This document shows positions 13,359 to 17,670 of a DNA stretch of 17,670 bases, piece after piece; within the stretch, counting starts at the first letter, position 1; the number at the start of each line of letters is the position of its first letter. Origin of the DNA: JBAYJS01 sp041664985 (lineage in GTDB: Bacteria > Patescibacteriota > Patescibacteriia > Buchananbacterales > UBA6539); NCBI GenBank assembly GCA_041664985.1, contig JBAYJS010000021.1, positions 1 to 17,670 on the forward strand, in the 5' to 3' direction. The notes below the pieces were generated by a model. It was not told the DNA's origin. It did not search any database and was given only the letters and a program-made list of their open reading frames with translations. The translations under genes and the position numbers were made by a program.

Positions 13359-14078
13359 ATGGAGATTATTTCATTAATTTGGCAGCAATATCTCTACATC
13401 CCGCTTTTTAATTTTTTGGTTTGGTTGTATCTAAACTATTCTTTTGATAATCTAGGCATTTCCGTAATTATTCTAACTATCATTTTGAGGTTGGCCCTGT
13501 TGCCGTTTACCATTTTAACTGAGCGGGGGAAAATTATCAGCCAACGCCTGAGACGAGACTTGGAAGAAATCAAAAAAGATTTTGCCTCCGATCCGGTTAA
13601 AAGAAAACTGGCCGTTAGACAGTTTTTAAAAAAGAAAAGAATCCGACCCTGGGCCAAAGCAATTGTTTTGGGTGTTCAGGGCTTGGTTTTGGTTTTACTT
13701 TATCAGGTTTTCATCGGCGGCATTAATACTGAAACAAAATTACATCTTTTGTATCCGGGTATTTCCAGACCTGATTTTATTAATACTAATTTTTTGTGGT
13801 TTAATATCAATGAAAGAGATTTAGTAATGGCAGCGGTAGTGGCTGGTTATGTTTTTGCCCAATTTTTGATTAAAGCGTTTGACAAAAGCCACGGTTCGAA
13901 TAAAAAAGAGCATATTTACGCCCTGATTTTTCCCTCATTTGTCTTTTTGATTTTGGCGATTTTACCTTCGGTTAAATCAATTTTTATTTTGACATCCTTG
14001 ATTTTTTCGTCTATAATATCAGCAATAGTGGCAATCATTAAATTAGGCATTAGCCAGGCCACTAAGAAAAAAGTTTAA
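13359..14078 (+). CDS. yidC: YidC/Oxa1-family membrane protein insertase
   Basis: A 239-residue insertase that places proteins in the cytoplasmic membrane. The YidC start IPLFNFLVWLYL (14-25) is followed by GISVIILTIILRLALLPFTI (33-52), which holds the conserved hydrophilic-groove arginine, Arg44. A charged cytoplasmic hairpin (about 53-100) then precedes VQGLVLVLLYQVFIGG (106-121). Further helices lie at about 155-175, 187-205 and 207-230, and the protein ends in a basic ATKKKV tail. There is no large periplasmic domain, as in Gram-positive and Patescibacteria YidC. rnpA and jag, its usual neighbours, are absent; instead tRNA-Gln precedes it and a short SPFH gene follows after 20 bases. Confidence 0.9.
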   Translation: MEIISLIWQQYLYIPLFNFLVWLYLNYSFDNLGISVIILTIILRLALLPFTILTERGKIISQRLRRDLEEIKKDFASDPVKRKLAVRQFLKKKRIRPWAKAIVLGVQGLVLVLLYQVFIGGINTETKLHLLYPGISRPDFINTNFLWFNINERDLVMAAVVAGYVFAQFLIKAFDKSHGSNKKEHIYALIFPSFVFLILAILPSVKSIFILTSLIFSSIISAIVAIIKLGISQATKKKV

Positions 14079-14098
14079 TTATTATTTTGTAAAAAAAT

Positions 14099-14659
14099 AT
14101 GGCCGAAGACGGATTAGACAAACTAATGTATTCGTTCGTTGTTGAGGACGTCTTGAAAGGTTTTTTTATCCACGTACCACCAGGCTACGTTGCTTGTGTT
14201 TACGATTTAGGCAGGGGAGTATTAAAAAAAATCTACAAGCCGGGACTTCATTTAAAAATTCCTTTTTGGCAAAAAGCCATGCTGTTTAACACCCAAACTT
14301 TAGAATACGATATCAGTAAAAAATTTAATCCGGACAAACCGGAATTGCTGGGGGATCAGCCAATTACGGCCTCAACCAAAGAAGGTAAAAGAATCTCAAT
14401 TGAAGGCACGATTTTAATGCGCCTTGACCCCGAACAAATTCCTGAAATTTGGCAAAGTATCGGTGAGAAATTCGTCGAAAAAATCATCCGGCCAACCATT
14501 CAAAGCCGAATGCGAATGATTGCTGCTAAATATGACTCAAAAGAAATATCAACCACCAAGCGAGCAGAAGTGGAAATTGCCAGTCGCCAGGAATTAGAAA
14601 GAATTCTTTACCCCAGAGGCATTTTTGTTGAAAACGTTTTACTCAAAGAAGTTTACTAA
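14099..14659 (+). CDS. Short prohibitin-like SPFH protein without coiled coil
   Basis: A 186-residue protein of the SPFH/prohibitin family. The domain starts at about 22 with GFFIHVPPGYVACVYDLGRG and GLHLKIPFWQKAMLFNTQTL. It continues through EGKRISIEGTILMRLDPEQI and IIRPTIQSRMRMIAAKYDSK to FVENVLLKEVY. It stops exactly where other members continue into the long coiled coil, so it is about 80-100 residues shorter than usual. There is no N-terminal membrane helix, only a mildly hydrophobic start. The stop is followed 17 bases later by a good terminator, so the short form looks like the real gene end rather than a frameshift. It lies 20 bases after yidC, in the same transcript. It is distinct in sequence from the stomatin-like protein at 968-1825. 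Confidence 0.82.
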   Translation: MAEDGLDKLMYSFVVEDVLKGFFIHVPPGYVACVYDLGRGVLKKIYKPGLHLKIPFWQKAMLFNTQTLEYDISKKFNPDKPELLGDQPITASTKEGKRISIEGTILMRLDPEQIPEIWQSIGEKFVEKIIRPTIQSRMRMIAAKYDSKEISTTKRAEVEIASRQELERILYPRGIFVENVLLKEVY

Positions 14660-14676
14660 AAATCAAGATATCAAAG

Positions 14677-14700
14677 ACCTCGGATTTACCGAGGTTTTTT
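14677..14700 (+). terminator. Terminator after yidC/SPFH
   Basis: ACCTCGG (14677-14683) and CCGAGGT (14689-14695) form a 7-bp stem with a 5-base loop, followed by T to 14700. The end of the T run abuts the next gene's extended -10. Confidence 0.92.
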
Positions 14701-14708
14701 GGTATAAT
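14699..14708 (+). promoter_or_regulatory. Extended -10 promoter of the GrpB-RdgB gene, leaderless
   Basis: TTGGTATAAT (14699-14708) is an extended -10 with TATAAT at 14703-14708. It ends six bases before ATG 14715, so transcription should begin at the start codon. The -35 region falls in the terminator stem and is poor. Confidence 0.65.
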
Positions 14709-14714
14709 GAAACT

Positions 14715-15824
14715 ATGCCAAAACCTCAACTGAAAATTTATCCCAGCCAAAAAAACTTTACCCGGCTTTTTGATAAAGAAAAAAGGTTAATTAAAAAGCA
14801 AATCGGCAATTTACCGATTGAGCATATTGGCAGTACTTCAATTCCCGGCCTTGGCGGCAAGGGGATAATCGATATCACCATTGGCCTAAAAACCTGGTCT
14901 TTAGCACCAAAAATTGTCAAAAAGCTTAAAGCGATTGGCTTTAATCATATTCATCCAAAAGAAAATGAAAGAATTTTTTTATCAACCAAAGCCCAAACCG
15001 GTTTGGGTGATTTTCATATTCATTTGGTTTTGGCTGGCGGTAAGCAGTTTAAAGATTTTTTAATTTTTAGAGATTACTTAAAAAATAATAAAATTGAGTT
15101 GGATCGTTATTCCCGGCTAAAAAAACAAGCGCTTAAAATAAGCCATGGCAATAGATTAAAATACGCCAAGCTTAAAAATAATTTCATTCAAAACACTTTA
15201 ACCGCAGCCAAAAAGCCAAAAATGGTTTTAGCCACCTACAACCCGGGTAAGCTCAAAGAAGTTAGAGAGATTTTAAAAAAATTCAATATTGTTTTATTAA
15301 GCCTAAACGACGTTGGTTTTAAAAAAGAAATCAAAGAAAACGGTAAAACTTTTACTGAAAATGCTTTCAAAAAAGCCAAAACCGTCGCTAAAAAAACCGG
15401 CCTTTGGACAATTGCCGACGACTCCGGTATCTGCATTGAGGCTTTAAACAATCGGCCTGGTGTCAAAAGCGGCCGTTGGGCGGGTCTGGGCGCCAATGAT
15501 GGGAAAATTGTGGCTCACACCCTAAATCAGCTCAAAAATGTGCCAATTAAAAACCGACAAGCTGTTTTCGAAACCGCCTTGGCTCTCGTTAGCCCCAACA
15601 ATCGTTTCTGGATTTTTAAAGGTCAAGTTTTTGGCACTGTCAGTTTAAAACCAAAAGGCAAGCCGCGAAAAAAATTAGCTTATGATGTAATTTTTATCCC
15701 CAAAGGTTATACCAAAACTTTTGCCGAGATGCCCGATTGGAAAAAAAATAAATTAAGTCATCGCGGACTGGCTTTAGCCAAATTAAAAAAATTTTTAGAA
15801 AAAAATTATGACCGATTCGTATAA
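14715..15824 (+). CDS. Fusion of GrpB/UPF0157 domain with RdgB/HAM1 NTP pyrophosphatase
   Basis: A 369-residue two-domain protein. Residues 1 to about 163 are a GrpB (UPF0157) nucleotidyltransferase-fold domain: IEHIGSTSIPGLGGKGIIDI (35-54) and GDFHIHLVLAGGKQFKDFLI (98-117). Residues about 168-369 are a complete RdgB/HAM1 pyrophosphatase, which hydrolyses ITP, XTP and dITP to clean the nucleotide pool. Its motifs are LATYNPGKLKEV (172-183), ENGKTFTENAF (208-218), IADDSGICIEAL (233-244), SGRWAG (252-257), FAEMPDWKKNKLSHRGLA (337-354). The usual YDPIF motif here reads YDVIF (323-327). I chose ATG 14715 because an upstream in-frame ATG at 14625 lies inside the preceding SPFH gene and before the terminator and TATAAT box. 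The stop overlaps the next gene by 17 bases. The GrpB partner function is unknown; the fusion is uninterrupted. Confidence 0.9.
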   Translation: MPKPQLKIYPSQKNFTRLFDKEKRLIKKQIGNLPIEHIGSTSIPGLGGKGIIDITIGLKTWSLAPKIVKKLKAIGFNHIHPKENERIFLSTKAQTGLGDFHIHLVLAGGKQFKDFLIFRDYLKNNKIELDRYSRLKKQALKISHGNRLKYAKLKNNFIQNTLTAAKKPKMVLATYNPGKLKEVREILKKFNIVLLSLNDVGFKKEIKENGKTFTENAFKKAKTVAKKTGLWTIADDSGICIEALNNRPGVKSGRWAGLGANDGKIVAHTLNQLKNVPIKNRQAVFETALALVSPNNRFWIFKGQVFGTVSLKPKGKPRKKLAYDVIFIPKGYTKTFAEMPDWKKNKLSHRGLALAKLKKFLEKNYDRFV

Positions 15825-16845
15825 ACCGATAATTTTTCCCCAAGACGAAAAGCCTCATGAAAAAATAATTGAGTGGTGGTATTTTAACGGCCATCTTTGG
15901 GACGAAAAAAATAATCAGTATCCTTTCATGCATTGTCTGTTTAAAGCCAACGCGAAAAAAGTTAAACTGCCTTTGATGATTAAATCTCCACTGAAAAATC
16001 TTTACTTTGAGCACTCGATGATTTCTGACGTCAGCCAAGAAAAATTTCACTCAATTGTTAACCCGATTTGCCTGCCGTTACCAGACCATAATGTCGCGCC
16101 GTTACTTTTTAACCACTACTGGAATACGCCAAAAGATATTTCTCATCTAATCGAGACTAAACCTTTTTATTATCACCTCAAAACCAAAAATATTAATCTG
16201 TTTTTTGAGTCAACCAAAAAACCGATGTTGGAAAATCAAACCGGCTTTATTGATTTAGGCAATAATCGAACCACTTGGTATTATTCTTTATCAAATTTAA
16301 AAACTCAAGGTCATATTAAAATTGAAAATACGTGGTTACCGGTGACCGGCAAATCTTGGCATGACCATCAATGGGCCGATGCGCCGTATAAAAAAGATTT
16401 TTGGCTTTGGTTTTGCCTCCAATTGGAAAATGATACGGAAATTGTTTGTTTTGAATATGGTCGCGAGACTAAAACCAGACTGGCGACAATCATGGATAAA
16501 AATTGTGTTCAGCAAACATTTCCGGTAAAAATCATTTCCGAGGGAGAAAATTGGATTAGTAAAACCACCGGGGCGAGTTATCCACTGCAATGGAAAATCA
16601 AAATTCCGCAGGCCAAAATCGAAATCGTTGTCAAGTCCTTAACTAAAAATCAAGAAATGCTATATGGGCCAATCAATTACTGGGAAGGAGGCCTTGGCGT
16701 CCAAGCGGTAATAAATGGCCAAAATATTAATGGTTTTGGCTTTGCCGAGCTGGTTGGCATGGAAACCAAGAAAAAATTTACAGAAATCTACCGCGAGCAA
16801 CTGACCAAAAAAATAGTTGCTAAATGGAAAAATTTTAAATTATAA
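15808..16845 (+). CDS. CrtC/AttH-like lipocalin-fold protein
   Basis: A 345-residue protein resembling the AttH/hydroxyneurosporene synthase (CrtC) family, with two lipocalin-like barrels. The N-terminal signature PHEKIIEWWYFNGHLWDE (16-33) and the mid-protein GKSWHDHQWAD (181-191) fit the family's EWWY and W-x-DHxWG patterns. The C-terminal barrel ends in INGFGFAELVGMETKK. CrtC hydrates carotenoids and relatives act on other lipids, but no carotenoid gene is present here, so the substrate is unknown. There is no signal peptide, unlike many AttH proteins. It overlaps the GrpB-RdgB gene by 17 bases and is translated from the same message. It converges on the HAD gene; the hairpin between them works best on the minus strand. 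Confidence 0.78.
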   Translation: MTDSYKPIIFPQDEKPHEKIIEWWYFNGHLWDEKNNQYPFMHCLFKANAKKVKLPLMIKSPLKNLYFEHSMISDVSQEKFHSIVNPICLPLPDHNVAPLLFNHYWNTPKDISHLIETKPFYYHLKTKNINLFFESTKKPMLENQTGFIDLGNNRTTWYYSLSNLKTQGHIKIENTWLPVTGKSWHDHQWADAPYKKDFWLWFCLQLENDTEIVCFEYGRETKTRLATIMDKNCVQQTFPVKIISEGENWISKTTGASYPLQWKIKIPQAKIEIVVKSLTKNQEMLYGPINYWEGGLGVQAVINGQNINGFGFAELVGMETKKKFTEIYREQLTKKIVAKWKNFKL

Positions 16846-16868
16846 AAAACCGGCTCTAACTAAACCGG
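16843..16868 (-). terminator. Terminator of the minus-strand HAD unit
   Basis: On the minus strand CCGGTT (16868-16863) pairs with AGCCGG (16855-16850, with one T-G wobble) over a short loop and is followed by six T (16849-16844). On the plus strand no T run follows. Confidence 0.65.
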
Positions 16869-16893
16869 GGCAATACCAAAAAAAGATTAAGGC

Positions 16894-17529
16894 CTATGCC
16901 TTGTCTTTTTTAAAAAATAAATCAATTTGTTTTACTAAATCATCTGGTTGACTGACAATGGCAACGGGTAAACCTTTGGCTAAAGTCTTTTTGTCATGAA
17001 AACCCCAGGTCACCGCCACTGACTTGACTTTCATTTTTTTAGCTTCTTTTAAATCGCCCAAAGTGTCAGTAATAAAAAGACAATCTTTAGCCGTCACTTT
17101 GTATTCTTTAAAAACCATTTTGATTTTTTCAATTTTACTTTTATGAACATCAGCGCCAAATATTTTTGCAAAGTATTTTTCTAAATCATGTTTTTTGGCA
17201 TACTTTTCAATCGGACTATTGATTGAGGAAGAAATAATTACTAAAATATATTTTTCAGACAGCTGCCGCAATACTGATTTCATTTTAGGAAAAATCTTTT
17301 GATCCAAAATTTGAGCTTCATAAACAGCAAACCATTTTTGGTAATGAGACTTCTCGTCTTTTTGTTTAATGTATGACTTGACCGAATCATGAACATTACT
17401 TTCAAACATTTTTCGGTATTCGTCTTTTGAAATTCCGGGAAAAAATACCGTGGCAATTTCATTTGCCATTTCAAACGTATCGGCAATCACCCCGTCAAAA
17501 TCAAATAAAATTATTTTTCTGGAATTCAT
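16894..17529 (-). CDS. HAD-superfamily phosphatase (phosphoglycolate phosphatase-like)
   Basis: A 211-residue haloacid-dehalogenase-type hydrolase, likely a small-molecule phosphatase. Motif I is DFDGVIADT (Asp10 nucleophile, Asp12 acid/base). Motif II is VIISSS (Ser100). Motif III is a Lys in HKSKIEKI (about 130-132). Motif IV is ITDTLGDL (Asp155 and Asp159). A helical cap (about 18-82) sits between motifs I and II as in subclass IA enzymes such as Gph and PpaX. All catalytic positions are present. The ATG overlaps the TGA of the upstream minus-strand gene (ATGA), so translation is coupled. Its substrate cannot be read from sequence. Confidence 0.88.
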   Translation of the reverse strand: MNSRKIILFDFDGVIADTFEMANEIATVFFPGISKDEYRKMFESNVHDSVKSYIKQKDEKSHYQKWFAVYEAQILDQKIFPKMKSVLRQLSEKYILVIISSSINSPIEKYAKKHDLEKYFAKIFGADVHKSKIEKIKMVFKEYKVTAKDCLFITDTLGDLKEAKKMKVKSVAVTWGFHDKKTLAKGLPVAIVSQPDDLVKQIDLFFKKDKA

Positions 17530-17670
17530 AAATTTTCTTCGAAGTATTGCCTAATAAAAAATAGAATACAAAAAGATAAAAAGTTTAAAAGCGTTAAAAA
17601 AATCAAAGACTGATAAAATCCAATCAAAGGTAAAAGCAAGCAGCCGGCAACGATGGCACCTAAGCCCGAA
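17526..17670 (-). CDS. C-terminal tail of a membrane protein (cut by window edge)
   Basis: On the minus strand an open frame enters from the right edge and ends at TGA (17528-17526). It encodes 47 residues: GLGAIVAGCLLLPLIGFYQ, then two further hydrophobic stretches (SLIFLTLLNFLSF and CILFFIRQY), then EENL. The Gly-spaced helix followed by LLPLIGF resembles the transmembrane part of MFS-like or membrane-bound spermidine-synthase-like proteins, but the fragment is too short to decide. Its TGA overlaps the HAD start codon by four bases (ATGA), which makes it a real gene end. It is the only TGA stop seen in the window. Confidence 0.6.
   Translation of the reverse strand, partial: SGLGAIVAGCLLLPLIGFYQSLIFLTLLNFLSFCILFFIRQYFEENL

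Noticed and set aside
14625..14714. A longer start for the GrpB-RdgB protein at ATG 14625.
   Set aside because: It overlaps the SPFH gene and crosses a terminator and the TATAAT box; the extra residues do not resemble GrpB.
1..17670. UGA reassigned to a sense codon, since nearly all stops are TAA/TAG.
   Set aside because: All genes are full length under the standard code, and TGA ends the gene at 17526 in a coupled ATGA overlap.

Overview
The window looks like part of a small, AT-rich bacterial genome, most likely a member of the Candidate Phyla Radiation (Patescibacteria). This is inferred from gene content and style, not from a marker phylogeny. Genes are tightly packed. Clear Shine-Dalgarno sequences are almost absent, and several TATAAT boxes sit directly on start codons. 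The cell-division and envelope genes (ftsE, ftsX, a DivIC/FtsB-like gene, a TM-anchored parvulin, a short YidC) sit beside small membrane proteins of a Gram-positive-like cell type. The standard code applies: stops are TAA or TAG, plus one TGA at the right edge, and no gene needs UGA as a sense codon.

Layout. 1-794 (-): 5' part of dnaB, divergent from a stomatin-like SPFH gene (968-1825). 1888-2239: an RNA transcription unit with a near-consensus promoter, an unassigned structured RNA that shares tRNA-Lys sequence blocks, tRNA-Lys(UUU) and a terminator. 2370-5306: a secreted beta-propeller protein, with an in-frame stop 22 codons before its apparent natural end, followed by a TMEM43-like membrane protein and a terminator. 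5424-6071: a DUF1461/Lit-like membrane protein from a seemingly leaderless promoter. 6137-7980: a compact three-gene set of thioredoxin-like protein with a Cys-rich tail, ArsP/UPF0718 permease and MntP, suggesting metal or metalloid export. 8055-9544: patatin-like phospholipase and a membrane PH-domain protein. 9580-11133: DivIC/FtsB-like protein and a parvulin-type foldase whose first beta strand appears to be moved to the C-terminus. 11131-11518 (-): tRNA-Gly(CCC) and tRNA-Thr(CGU) with a terminator. 11535-13135: ftsE-ftsX. 13248-14659: tRNA-Gln(UUG), YidC and a second, very short SPFH protein. 14715-16845: a GrpB-RdgB fusion overlapping a CrtC/AttH lipocalin-like gene. 16894-17670 (-): a HAD phosphatase coupled by an ATGA overlap to the tail of a membrane protein cut by the window edge.

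Most of the window is envelope maintenance (division, insertion, folding, lipid and lipoprotein handling), metal export and nucleotide-pool cleaning. The parts most worth a second look are the tRNA-like leader RNA before tRNA-Lys, the GrpB-RdgB fusion, the apparently permuted parvulin domain, and the leaderless promoter architecture. I found no CRISPR array, insertion sequence, phage gene or defence island.
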